Source: Dyella dinghuensis (lineage in GTDB: Bacteria; Pseudomonadota; Gammaproteobacteria; Xanthomonadales; Rhodanobacteraceae). From it: a DNA stretch of 64,000 bases. The stretch covers positions 1 to 64,000 of the forward strand of contig NZ_RYZR01000006.1 in NCBI RefSeq assembly GCF_003977615.1. The letters are read 5' to 3'. Each line of letters begins with the position of its first letter. The stretch's first letter is position 1. The notes beneath the pieces were generated by a model. It was not told the DNA's origin and made no database searches. It saw only the letters and a program-made list of their open reading frames with translations. Below are positions 17,318 to 26,219 of the stretch, one piece after another. Made by a program: the position numbers and the translations under genes.

Positions 17318-18327
17318 TGGGCTTTTTCTTGAGTGAGTTCGAGAGAAACACGCGGGGCACGGCGGCCCGCTGCGGACTTGTAGCGAATGGCGTAACGACC
17401 GTTGGATTGACCGTATTTACCGCGGAACACCGGAATGTCTTCGGCAAACACCGTGGTGACTTCCGGCAGACTGATCGGAATCACGTCGCCGATACGCAAG
17501 TAAAGGAATTCGCCGATGCTGATCTGCGTTTCGAGCAACAACGAACTGATCTCCACTTCGGCATCCATCACTTCTTCGTGCAGGCACGCGATCCATCGGT
17601 CATCGCGTTCCATGCGATCGCTTTGCACACCGGCATCGAGCATCGTGCGAATCGGCTCGACCATCGAATAAGGCAGCGTGAGATGCACCTCACCGCCGCC
17701 GCCGTCCATTTCGATGCGGAAGCGCGAGACCACGACGGTTTCGGTCGGGCTGACGATGTTGGCGAACTGCGGATTGATTTCCGAGTTCAGGAATTCGTAT
17801 TGGATATCCATGACCGGCGCCCACGCCTCGGACATCGAGGCGAAGACTTCCTTGAGCAGGATCTGGATCACACGATTTTCGGTTGGTGTGAAATCGCGGC
17901 CTTCGATGCGTGCGTGATAGCGGCCATCGCCACCGAAGAAGTTGTCGATCACGCTGAAGACCAGGCGCGGCTCCATCACCGCGAGCCCGGTGCCACGCAA
18001 CGGCTTCATGCGGATGAGATTCAGATTGCTCGGCACGGCCAGGCCGTGCACGTACTCGTTGAACTTCATCATTTTCACGCCGAGCACGGACACTTCGCAG
18101 GTCTTGCGCAATACACCGAACAGCGCTGTGCGGAAGAAACGTGCGAAGCGGTCGTTGATCATTTCAAGCGTCGGCAGACGGCCGCGTACGATGCGATCCT
18201 GCTGGGTGAAATCGAAGTCGAGCACCGTGCCAGGCGGCGGCGGTACATCGCTTTCGGTTTCGATCTTGCCATCGTCCACGCCGTTGAGCAGCGCGTCGAT
18301 TTCTTCTTGCGAAAGCAGGTCGCTCAT
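17314..18327 (-). CDS. fliM: Flagellar motor switch protein FliM
   Basis: The 337-residue protein begins with the CheY-binding peptide LSQEEIDALLNG (residues 5-16). The middle domain follows (RGRLPTLEMINDRFARFFRTALFG..GGDGRYHARIEGRDFTPTENRVI) and then a C-terminal SpoA domain. It transmits CheY-P binding to the rotor. It lies 13 bases after fliL. Confidence 0.95.
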   Translation of the reverse strand: MSDLLSQEEIDALLNGVDDGKIETESDVPPPPGTVLDFDFTQQDRIVRGRLPTLEMINDRFARFFRTALFGVLRKTCEVSVLGVKMMKFNEYVHGLAVPSNLNLIRMKPLRGTGLAVMEPRLVFSVIDNFFGGDGRYHARIEGRDFTPTENRVIQILLKEVFASMSEAWAPVMDIQYEFLNSEINPQFANIVSPTETVVVSRFRIEMDGGGGEVHLTLPYSMVEPIRTMLDAGVQSDRMERDDRWIACLHEEVMDAEVEISSLLLETQISIGEFLYLRIGDVIPISLPEVTTVFAEDIPVFRGKYGQSNGRYAIRYKSAAGRRAPRVSLELTQEKAQ

Positions 18328-18340
18328 TGCGCCGTCCCCG

Positions 18341-18844
18341 TTACTGCATCACGAAACTGGTGAAGTACAGCGCCTCGACATCGGCCGGCTTGCCGGTCTT
18401 GTCGGCGACGATCTTGCGCACGGCAGCGAGTGCCTGCGCCTGAAGCTTTTCTTTGCCCGCGGTGTCGCTCAGGCCTGCGTAGGTTTGCGCGCTGAACAAC
18501 ATCACCAGTGCATTGCGAATCACCGGATCGCTGTCTTTCAACGCCTGAATGGCATCCGGGTCGCGCGTCATCACCGTCACACCAACCTGCAGATAACGCG
18601 TGGAATCCTGATCGGCGAAATTCACCACGAAGGCCGGTTCAAGCGGCAGGAATAGTTCCGCGGCTTTCGGCGCTTCGACCGGTGCGGTGGATGCCTTTGC
18701 GCCGTGTGAATGCATCAACGCGAAACCGCCGCCGCCCAGTGCCAGCACGGCAACCAATCCAATCACCATCAACTTCTTGCCGCCCTTCTTCTGCGTAGGC
18801 GGGGCGGCAGGTGCAACTTCCTCTGCAATGTCGGCGTTAGCCAT
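18341..18844 (-). CDS. fliL: Flagellar basal body-associated protein FliL
   Basis: The 167-residue protein has one membrane helix (about 25-44, MVIGLVAVLALGGGGFALM) and a periplasmic FliL domain with the end ALYFTSFVMQ. FliL surrounds the stator and supports torque. It is the first gene of the fliL-to-chemotaxis unit, with a sigma54 element 72 bases upstream. Confidence 0.92.
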   Translation of the reverse strand: MANADIAEEVAPAAPPTQKKGGKKLMVIGLVAVLALGGGGFALMHSHGAKASTAPVEAPKAAELFLPLEPAFVVNFADQDSTRYLQVGVTVMTRDPDAIQALKDSDPVIRNALVMLFSAQTYAGLSDTAGKEKLQAQALAAVRKIVADKTGKPADVEALYFTSFVMQ

Positions 18845-18915
18845 GAGTGACCTCAGTTCCTGTGAATGACATGGCGCCACGATTCCAATGAAACGGGCTT
18901 TTCTGAAGGACTTTT

Positions 18916-18931
18916 AGCAAGCGGCGTGCCA
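18916..18931 (-). promoter_or_regulatory. Sigma54 promoter of the fliL operon
   Basis: The minus strand reads TGGCACGCCGCTTGCT, an exact match to TGGCAC-N5-TTGC spacing. Expected transcription starts near 18904, giving a leader of about 60 bases before fliL. FleQ is the likely activator. Confidence 0.85.
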
Positions 18932-19101
18932 TCGTCGGGAACCGCATAAGAGCGCGGTTTCGCGGGGCGTGTGAGACGAGGACGGCGTTTTATTGACGCG
19001 TGACGGTTGGCAGGCGCGCGTGGGGTGTGGCGATTCCGTCGGGGATGTTTTTTGGTGATGTGCGGTGTTTACGAGCTAGCGCTGCGCGCAAATCCCCTCA
19101 C

Positions 19102-19195
19102 CGTCATTCCGGCGCAGGCCGGAATCCAGTGGCGAAAGAGCATGTCGTGTGAGGCACGTCTGGACTCTGAGGTCACTGGATTCCGGCCTGCGCCG
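19102..19195. repeat. CATTCCGG palindromic doublet between fliL promoter and fliK
   Basis: The left arm CGTCATTCCGGCGCAGGCCGG.. and the right arm CACTGGATTCCGGCCTGCGCCG are separated by about 40 bases. The right arm lacks its last GAATGACG, so this copy is eroded. The rest of 18932-19237 shows no gene. The CAACAGCGAAGCTGGTCA text after it also recurs near 63252. Confidence 0.8.
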
Positions 19196-19237
19196 ATGTG
19201 CCTTTCAACAGCGAAGCTGGTCAATGACGAGCACGCG

Positions 19238-20557
19238 TTAGGCAAACGCGTCGACTAGACCGACCGCCACACGTTGGAGCACTGACGTGGCAGTGTCATC
19301 GTTCGCGTCACCCGCACTGCCGGACGTTTGTGAAGACCCCTGCTGCTGCGACCCGTCAAACTGCTGCTGTTGCCCATGCTGCCCGACGGTCGTATGACCA
19401 AGCGACAAACCTTGCCCGCTCAGCATCTGATTCAGCTGATCCAGGCCTTGTTGGACGGCCGCCGTCGTCGCGGGATGCTGCGTCGTAAATGCCACATCGA
19501 CGCGGCCATGCTCCACGCTCACCTTCACATTGAGCGGCCCGAGATTTTCGGGATTCAAGCGAATCTGCGCCTGCTTCACTTCCTGACCGGACAACCACGT
19601 GACCTGATGGCCCAGCTCTTTCGCGAAACCGGACGAACCGACGGGCGCGCTGTTGGAGAGACTGTGTGTCGTAGACGTGCTGGAAGCCGGTTGCGTGGCA
19701 ACGGCCGTGGCGTCGAATGCCCCTCGCAGCGATGCAAGATCAGGCGTATTCGCCGTTGTATTGGTCGAAGGCGCCGCGTTGACCGCACCCAATGCGGCAT
19801 GGCCTGCCGTCATCGCCGTAGCCGCCAGCGTCTGCACGCTATCTGCCACCGCCTGGACAACCGCGTTGCCGAAGCTACCCGTGCTTGCCGTATCCGTGTC
19901 GCCTGCGTCGTCGTCATCGGCATCCGTACTGCCGCCTGTTGTTGTACCCAGGGCACTCTGCAAAGCGGTCGGTGAAGTGGCTGCGCCAACGCTATTTGTC
20001 GCACTCGCGTTGGCCGGCGTTGCGTTGCCTTTGGTTGCCGCAGCGGGCTGCGGAACCGGTGGCGGTGGCAGCGGCGCGACAGCCGCAGTCTGCGGCGGCG
20101 TATGTGGTAGCTGGCCGTTGTTGTTCGACGGCACAGCAGATTTTCCGGCAGCGGATTTTGTTCCTGCTGCGCCCGTACTCTCGCCCGCGGTGTCGCCCGT
20201 GGCCTGGTCGATAAGGCTCAACACGGAGTTCGCCAGCGATGCGACGCCGGACGTATTGCTGTCGTCGTCGCTTGATGAAGACGATGTGTCCGAGGCGGCA
20301 CTCGCCGCAGACTTGCCGTTCGCCGAAGCATTGGCTTGGGATGACTGGCGGCTCTGGCCGCTAGACGTGTCGTGAGCGGAATCCGCCGTCTTCGCCGCTG
20401 ACGAATCGTCATCCGACGACGCCCGCTGCCGCTGTGCATCATTCAGACGCGCATCAAACGACGCATCGTTGTCGCGCTGGCTGTTTCGCTGCGGCGACGG
20501 CGACGGCGCGTTGATTTGCGGCGTAGCCGGCTGGATGGGTAACGGTGTGGCGCTCAT
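19238..20557 (-). CDS. fliK: Flagellar hook-length control protein FliK
   Basis: The 439-residue protein has a long Ala/Ser/Thr/Pro/Asp-rich N-terminal part (molecular-ruler type, low complexity). It ends with a Flg_hook domain (about 345-425: ELGHQVTWLSGQEVKQAQIRLNPENLGPLNVKVSVEHGRVDVAF), then a Gln-rich tail. FliK sets hook length and triggers the FlhB switch. ATG 20557 is chosen, and an in-frame ATG 30 bases earlier (20587) is possible. It is the last gene of the fliE unit. Confidence 0.88.
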   Translation of the reverse strand: MSATPLPIQPATPQINAPSPSPQRNSQRDNDASFDARLNDAQRQRASSDDDSSAAKTADSAHDTSSGQSRQSSQANASANGKSAASAASDTSSSSSDDDSNTSGVASLANSVLSLIDQATGDTAGESTGAAGTKSAAGKSAVPSNNNGQLPHTPPQTAAVAPLPPPPVPQPAAATKGNATPANASATNSVGAATSPTALQSALGTTTGGSTDADDDDAGDTDTASTGSFGNAVVQAVADSVQTLAATAMTAGHAALGAVNAAPSTNTTANTPDLASLRGAFDATAVATQPASSTSTTHSLSNSAPVGSSGFAKELGHQVTWLSGQEVKQAQIRLNPENLGPLNVKVSVEHGRVDVAFTTQHPATTAAVQQGLDQLNQMLSGQGLSLGHTTVGQHGQQQQFDGSQQQGSSQTSGSAGDANDDTATSVLQRVAVGLVDAFA

Positions 20558-20636
20558 GCCTTGATACTCGTCTCGGATGAAAGCCATCCGCTGATGGCTG
20601 CAAGCAGCAAGAAGCAAGCCAGTCGGATAAAGAGGT

Positions 20637-21071
20637 TCATGGCACACCGAACCCGCGTTTGCGGTGCTGCATACGTTCGTCGACTTCGGCCTGCTCCAGG
20701 CGCTGCTCGCGCTGGTTCTCCTGCTTGCGCAGGCGCTCAACCACGCTATCGAGCGCGTTTTCGCGCGCATTCGCGCTTAGCCAGCGCTCACGCGCGGCAT
20801 TCAGGCTGCGCTGAAGACGCTCGACCAGCTTGCCCTGCTGCACGATGGCCTGATCGATGCGTTCGACAAATTGTTGACGGTTCAACAGCGCGCTCACCGA
20901 CAAACCGCCGGTGCCCATGCTGTAGTCGCGGCGATAGCGTTTGAGTTCTTCCCACTGCTCTTCGGCGTGCGCAAGTTTCTGCTGATGCTCAGCCAGGCGC
21001 TGCATCGCGTCTTTCTTGCGGCGCTGTGCCTGGTCGACCGCAGGTTGAAGGCGTTCGGAACGCGATGTCAT
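20637..21071 (-). CDS. fliJ: Flagellar export protein FliJ
   Basis: The 144-residue protein is almost entirely charged coiled coil ([24 protein letters not shown]... [23 protein letters not shown]). It fits the FliJ stalk that links the FliI ATPase ring to FlhA. The start overlaps the fliI stop (ATGA). Confidence 0.88.
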   Translation of the reverse strand: MTSRSERLQPAVDQAQRRKKDAMQRLAEHQQKLAHAEEQWEELKRYRRDYSMGTGGLSVSALLNRQQFVERIDQAIVQQGKLVERLQRSLNAARERWLSANARENALDSVVERLRKQENQREQRLEQAEVDERMQHRKRGFGVP

Positions 21072-22435
21072 CCACCAATCTCCGCGGCAATGAGCGCGAG
21101 TTGATCCTGCGCGGCACGCAGTTCCACGGGCTCGTCGACTTCCTGCTGCAGAAATCGGACCAGCCGCGGCCACATGGCAATCGCCTGATCGACCTGCGTG
21201 TCCGAACCTTTCTGATACGCGCCGACGGCAATAAGGTCTTGCCGTTGCCGGTAGGCGGAATACATCTGACGAAACTTCTGCGCGGCGCGCATGCGCTCCT
21301 TCGACACGACAGCGGGCATCACACGGCTGATGGATGCTTCGATGTCGATGGAGGGATAGTGACCGGCTTCGGCCAGATCGCGCGACAGCACGATGTGGCC
21401 ATCCAGGATCGCGCGCGCGGCATCGGCGATGGGATCGTGGCGATGATCGTCGCCTTCGGTCAGCACCGTGTAGAACGCGGTGATCGAACCGCGGCCTTCG
21501 GCATCGTTGCCGGCGCGCTCGACCAGTGCGGGCAGCATGGCAAACACCGACGGCGGATAACCTTTTGTCGCGGGCGGCTCGCCAATGGCCAGCGCAATTT
21601 CACGCTGCGCCTGCGCATAGCGCGTTAGCGAATCCATCAGCAACAGCACGCGCTGACCGCGATCGCGAAACCATTCGGCAACCGCCGTGGCGTACTGCGC
21701 GCCGCGCAAGCGTTTCAGCGGCGGTGCGTCGGCAGGTGCGGCGATGATGACCGCGCGATGGCGGCCTTCGTGGCCGAGCGTCTGCTCGACGAATTCTTTT
21801 ACTTCGCGGCCACGTTCGCCGATCAGGCCGACCACCACGACATCGGCGTCGGTATAGCGCGTCATCATGCCCATCAACGTGGATTTACCCACGCCGGAGC
21901 CAGCGAACAAACCGAGACGCTGGCCGCGGCCAACCGTCAGCAATGCATTGATCGCGCGCACACCCGTATCGAGCGGCGCATCGATCGGTTTGCGCGCCAT
22001 CGGATTGATCGGCTCGCGTTTGAGTACGGCATGCGCGTCGGCGCGCAACGGACCTTCACCGTCGAGCGGCACGCCATCGGCACCGACGACGCGGCCGAGC
22101 AAGGCCTCGCCGACCGGCAAACCGCCGACGCGTGCGCAAGGACGCACGCGCGCATTCGGCAGCACGCCATGCATTTCGGTAACGGGCATCAGCAGCAATC
22201 GCTCGTCGGCGAAACCGACGACTTCCGTATCCAGTTCCGTGCCATCGGCTGCATCGACCAGGCAGCGTGAACCGAGCGGCGCTTCGCAGCCTTCCGCTTC
22301 CAGCGTCAATCCCACGACGCGGCGCAGACGCCCTTCCACCGTCAACATATGTGAGGACTGCGCGCGTTGCGCACGTCGTGCCAACTGCTGACGCCAGCGT
22401 TGGTGACGTGCCTGCAAGGCGCTGTCGTTGTTCAC
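21068..22435 (-). CDS. fliI: Flagellum-specific ATPase FliI
   Basis: The 455-residue F1-beta-like ATPase has Walker [10 protein letters not shown] (178-186), GERGREV, Walker [20 protein letters not shown] and the [23 protein letters not shown] stretch. It energises substrate release from export chaperones. GTG 22435 overlaps the fliH stop (GTGA) and gives the standard length. An internal ATG 29 codons later would remove the N-terminal FliH-binding helix. Confidence 0.93.
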   Translation of the reverse strand: MNNDSALQARHQRWRQQLARRAQRAQSSHMLTVEGRLRRVVGLTLEAEGCEAPLGSRCLVDAADGTELDTEVVGFADERLLLMPVTEMHGVLPNARVRPCARVGGLPVGEALLGRVVGADGVPLDGEGPLRADAHAVLKREPINPMARKPIDAPLDTGVRAINALLTVGRGQRLGLFAGSGVGKSTLMGMMTRYTDADVVVVGLIGERGREVKEFVEQTLGHEGRHRAVIIAAPADAPPLKRLRGAQYATAVAEWFRDRGQRVLLLMDSLTRYAQAQREIALAIGEPPATKGYPPSVFAMLPALVERAGNDAEGRGSITAFYTVLTEGDDHRHDPIADAARAILDGHIVLSRDLAEAGHYPSIDIEASISRVMPAVVSKERMRAAQKFRQMYSAYRQRQDLIAVGAYQKGSDTQVDQAIAMWPRLVRFLQQEVDEPVELRAAQDQLALIAAEIGG

Positions 22436-23067
22436 GCAGCGGCCTCCGCATCGCTTTCGTCCAGATCGTCGCCAAGTACGGCGTCGATCACGGCGGCAAG
22501 GCGAGTGGTTACGCGCGAGTCCAGACGTGAGCGTGCGCTTTCGAGCACGCAATCGCCGCGTTGAAGTTTGGGATCGGAGCCGAAGCGCCAATGCGGTTCT
22601 TCCGCACCGAGTTCGCGCAGCAGATCCATATCGTGCGGGTTTACCCACACGCGCAATTCACGTGTGGCGGAAGGCAACGCATCGGCGGCCTTGCGTATCG
22701 CCACGGCAATCAGCGACGGGTCCATCTGCAGTTCGCGGCCCACGACACGTTCGGCCATCACGGTGGCCAGCAGCGCAAGTTCGCGTTCGGTGGCATCGTC
22801 AAACGTCGTCAGGGGACGCGCAGCAGCGACAAAGATCGCTTCGAGTCGTGCGAGACGCTCATCCAGCTGCGACTTGGCCGCAGCACGGCCTTCCGCCAGA
22901 CCTGCGGCATACCCTTCTTCGCGTGCCTGACGTTCGATTTCTTCCAGTTCGTAAACCGTGGGGCCGGGCGCTGGTTCGGGCGCGGCAACAGCCGGACGGT
23001 CGCCGACGGTCGGCGGCTCCCACTTGTCGAACAGCGGAATCTTGTCGCGGCTGAGGACGCTCGCCAT
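22432..23067 (-). CDS. fliH: Flagellar assembly protein FliH
   Basis: The 211-residue protein has an N-terminal Pro/Ala-rich part, a helix with AxxxG repeats ([15 protein letters not shown], about 50-66) and a C-terminal V-ATPase-E-like domain ([30 protein letters not shown]...). FliH restrains FliI and docks it at FliN. It starts directly at the fliG stop. Confidence 0.92.
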   Translation of the reverse strand: MASVLSRDKIPLFDKWEPPTVGDRPAVAAPEPAPGPTVYELEEIERQAREEGYAAGLAEGRAAAKSQLDERLARLEAIFVAAARPLTTFDDATERELALLATVMAERVVGRELQMDPSLIAVAIRKAADALPSATRELRVWVNPHDMDLLRELGAEEPHWRFGSDPKLQRGDCVLESARSRLDSRVTTRLAAVIDAVLGDDLDESDAEAAA

Positions 23068-24074
23068 CAGACGAACTCATCGCCGTTGGCGGTGAGATTG
23101 ATTTGCCCGGCATCGGCAAGTTTGCGTGCAATGCCGAGCACTTCTTTCTGCGCTGCGTCGACGTCGCTGAGTTTGACGGGACCTTTGACTTCCAGATCGT
23201 CGCGCAGCATATCAGCGGCGCGCTTGGACATGTTGGCGAAAATCTTTTCGCGCACGGCCGGCTCGCAGCCTTTCAGTGCGATGACCAGGCGCGTCGACGG
23301 CACTTCGCGCAGCAGCGTCTGCATGCTGCGATCGTCGATTTCCGACAGATCGTCGAACACGAACATCAAATCTTCGATCTTGCCGCCGAGCGTGGCGTCC
23401 TGTGTACGGATGGCACCCATCAGCTCGGCTTCGCGCGACGAATCCATCGCATTGAGAATATCGGCAGCAGCCTTCAGGCCACCGACCGTTGCCGACTTCA
23501 GCTTGGACGAGGTGCCGGAGAACTGACGCTCCATGATTTCATCGAGTTCGTTCAGCGCCTGCGGCTGCACGCCATCGAGATTGGCGATGCGCATGACTGC
23601 GTCGCTGCGCGTACGTGACGGCAGATAGCCGATCACTTCGGCCGCCTGATCGGGTTCGAGATGCGCGAGTACCAGCGCAATGATCTGCGGATGTTCCATG
23701 CCGATCATCTCGGCAATAGCGCGGCTTTCCATCCACTTGAGCGACTCAAGGCCCTTGGTGGAGCGGCCGAGCAGGATGCGGTCGATCAGGCTGCCGGCCT
23801 TGGTTTCGCCGAGTGCGTTGACCAGCATCTTGCGAATGTATTCTTCGGTACCGACGCCGAGCGCGGTCTGGCGGCCGATGTCGGTGTTCAGCGCATTGAG
23901 TACGCCTTCGACCTGATCGCGCGACACGTTGTTGAGCGTCGCCATCGCCGTACCGACCGCCTGCACGTCGCGTGCGCTGAGATGCTTGAGCACCTCGGCG
24001 GCGTCTTGTTCGCCAAGCGTCAGCAGCAGGATGGCGGCGCGCTGTGCGCCGCTGAGAAGTTGCTCAGCTGCCAT
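23067..24074 (-). CDS. fliG: Flagellar motor switch protein FliG
   Basis: The 335-residue protein contains N-terminal (FliF-binding), middle (EHPQ motif in GMEHPQIIALVLAHL) and C-terminal (IRTQDATLGGKIEDLMFVFDDLSEIDDRSMQTLLREV) domains. The last bears the charged torque helix facing the stator. It overlaps the fliF end by 11 bases. Confidence 0.95.
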   Translation of the reverse strand: MAAEQLLSGAQRAAILLLTLGEQDAAEVLKHLSARDVQAVGTAMATLNNVSRDQVEGVLNALNTDIGRQTALGVGTEEYIRKMLVNALGETKAGSLIDRILLGRSTKGLESLKWMESRAIAEMIGMEHPQIIALVLAHLEPDQAAEVIGYLPSRTRSDAVMRIANLDGVQPQALNELDEIMERQFSGTSSKLKSATVGGLKAAADILNAMDSSREAELMGAIRTQDATLGGKIEDLMFVFDDLSEIDDRSMQTLLREVPSTRLVIALKGCEPAVREKIFANMSKRAADMLRDDLEVKGPVKLSDVDAAQKEVLGIARKLADAGQINLTANGDEFV

Positions 24075-25767
24075 CGTCGCCCACCCAATTCATGACGACC
24101 TGCGCAACCTGCTTCGGATTTTCCTGCACCAGCTTGCGCGCCAGACCGATCTTCTGCTCGTAAGCCATGTTCTGAATTTGCGGCGCTTTGATATGAACTT
24201 CGTCTTCGCGATCGTCATTTATGTCATCGTTGATGCGCACGGACACGGTCGGAATGGGACCCGCCAGTGCAGTCATCGGTTGCGGCGCGCGCATCAGGCC
24301 CTTGAGCATCGGACGCAGCAGGCCGAAGGCAATCAGCAAGGCAATGAGAATGCCGACGCCCTGCTTGATCAGATCGAGCATGCCGGGACGCTGCCAGAAC
24401 GGTTCAGTCACCGGTGTGTCGTCTTCGGCGGGCACCGCGGAGAAGGCCTGGTTGACGACACTGACACTGTCGCCGCGCTGTGCATTGAAACCCACGGCGT
24501 TCTTGGTGAGATCGGTCAGATGCTGGATGTCCTGCGGCGTGAGCGGAATGCTCTTGCCCTTGCCATCGGCCGCCATTTTGTCGTCGACGACTACGGCAAC
24601 CGTCAGGCGAACGAGACGCCCTGCCGGATCGCTGACATGACTGACCGTGCGGCCGATTTCGTAATTGCGCGTGGCGCTGGATGATGTATCGGAAGGTGTC
24701 GACGCTTGCGTATTTGTAGCGCTCGCACCCGGTGCGCCTGCGGCGGGCGTTGCCGCTGCGCCTGCATTCGGTTTCGCGGCAGTCGGTTGCGCCACCGTGT
24801 TCGGCGGCTGATTGCTTAGCGCGCCAGCGATTTCGCCGGCACCGCCGTCATGTTTGGTTTCGCTGCTGGTCTGTTCGCTGCGCAGCGCGGGATTGGCGTT
24901 GTCGTAGCTCTCGCTGGCTTTTTCGGTCTGGCTGAAATCGAGATCGACATCCACCTGCGCACGCACGCGGCCGCTGCCGACGAGTGGCGTGAGCAAATCT
25001 TCGATGCGCTGCGCGTAGAGATTTTCCATGCGCGTGGCCAGACGCAGGCGTGTATCGCCCACGGCATCGGCGCTATCAGGATCGGAGTTGGTGAGTAGTG
25101 TACCTTGCTGATCGATCACCGACACCTGCGAAGGGTCGAGATCCGGCACGCTGGCCGAGACCAGATGCACGATGGCAGCGACCTGGCTGCTATCGAGCTG
25201 ACGGCCCGGATAAAGCGTCAACAGCACCGATGCGCTGGCCGGATGATTGTCGCGAATGAATGCGGACGGCTTTGGTAACGCCAGATGCACGCGCGCGGCA
25301 CGCACGAACTGCAAACCGGCAATCGTGTTGCCCAGATCGGTTTCCAGCATTTCCTGGTAGCGCGTGTTTTCCGCCAGATCGCTCATGCCGAACGGCGAAT
25401 CGCTCTGCGGCAGCGTGGCGCCTGCGGTACTGCCCTGCGGCAAACCCTGGCTGGCAAGTTTCAGACGCGTGTCGGCGAGCACATCGGCCGGCACGGAAAT
25501 GGACGCGCCATCGGCGCCCAGCTTGAAAGGCGTGTTGCTGGTCTGCAGCGCCTGCGTCACCGCGGCGGCATCTTTCGGATCCAGACCTGCATACAACAGC
25601 GCGTAGTTCGGACCGCGCGACCACAACACAATGCCGACACCCAAGGCCACGGCCACCGAGACGCCGACCAGCAACAGCAGCAGGCGCGTCATCGGATTGC
25701 GCATGACGTCTTTCAGTGGATCAAGACGCGATGCGTTGCCGGCAGGCGTTAGGTTGTTTTCGGCCAT
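24064..25767 (-). CDS. fliF: Flagellar MS-ring protein FliF
   Basis: The 567-residue protein has two membrane helices (about 30-50 and 455-475) and periplasmic ring-building motifs (NYALLYAGLDPKDAAAVTQALQ; RVHLALPKPSAFIRDNHPASASVLL). A low-complexity Ala/Pro/Thr loop lies near 320-370. The C-terminal FliG-binding segment ends ARKLVQENPKQVAQVVMNWV. It forms the MS ring on which the motor is assembled. Confidence 0.95.
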   Translation of the reverse strand: MAENNLTPAGNASRLDPLKDVMRNPMTRLLLLLVGVSVAVALGVGIVLWSRGPNYALLYAGLDPKDAAAVTQALQTSNTPFKLGADGASISVPADVLADTRLKLASQGLPQGSTAGATLPQSDSPFGMSDLAENTRYQEMLETDLGNTIAGLQFVRAARVHLALPKPSAFIRDNHPASASVLLTLYPGRQLDSSQVAAIVHLVSASVPDLDPSQVSVIDQQGTLLTNSDPDSADAVGDTRLRLATRMENLYAQRIEDLLTPLVGSGRVRAQVDVDLDFSQTEKASESYDNANPALRSEQTSSETKHDGGAGEIAGALSNQPPNTVAQPTAAKPNAGAAATPAAGAPGASATNTQASTPSDTSSSATRNYEIGRTVSHVSDPAGRLVRLTVAVVVDDKMAADGKGKSIPLTPQDIQHLTDLTKNAVGFNAQRGDSVSVVNQAFSAVPAEDDTPVTEPFWQRPGMLDLIKQGVGILIALLIAFGLLRPMLKGLMRAPQPMTALAGPIPTVSVRINDDINDDREDEVHIKAPQIQNMAYEQKIGLARKLVQENPKQVAQVVMNWVGDDGS

Positions 25768-25828
25768 GAAAACTATTCAACCTTGGTGGGTGTGCGACGG
25801 GGTCGTACAGGGAGGGTTCTGCGAATCG

Positions 25829-26182
25829 TTAGACGGGCATGTTCATGATGTTGGTGTACGCATCGACCAGCTTGTTGCGCACTTCCACCAATCCGCGAAA
25901 CGCCAGATCGGCCTTCTGCCCGGCGATCGAGGTTTTGACGATGTCCGAACCCGGATCGCCGCGCTCGAACGCATTCACTTGTGACTGCGCTTCGTTCTGC
26001 TGTCCGGCAATCGCACCGATCGACTGTTTGAACAAGGAGCCGAAATCCACATTCGGTGCAGCGCCCGCTGCCGACGGCGCAAGCGCCGTGGATGCTACGG
26101 AAGCGACAGATGCGGTACCGGCTGCTTGTGCACTCATGGCGCGAAGCTGCGAAAGCACACTGTTGACGTCTATCTGACTCAT
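25829..26182 (-). CDS. fliE: Flagellar rod/MS-ring junction protein FliE
   Basis: The 117-residue protein has the FliE core in its C-terminal half (VDFGSLFKQSIGAIAGQQNEAQSQVNAFERGDP... LAFRGLVEVRNKLVDAYTNIMNMPV). It joins the MS ring to the rod. It is the first gene of fliEFGHIJK, 41 bases after the sigma54 element embedded in fleQ. Confidence 0.94.
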   Translation of the reverse strand: MSQIDVNSVLSQLRAMSAQAAGTASVASVASTALAPSAAGAAPNVDFGSLFKQSIGAIAGQQNEAQSQVNAFERGDPGSDIVKTSIAGQKADLAFRGLVEVRNKLVDAYTNIMNMPV

Positions 26183-26219
26183 GTCGGTTTTCCAACGCGA
26201 AATCGGCTACTGAGGTGCT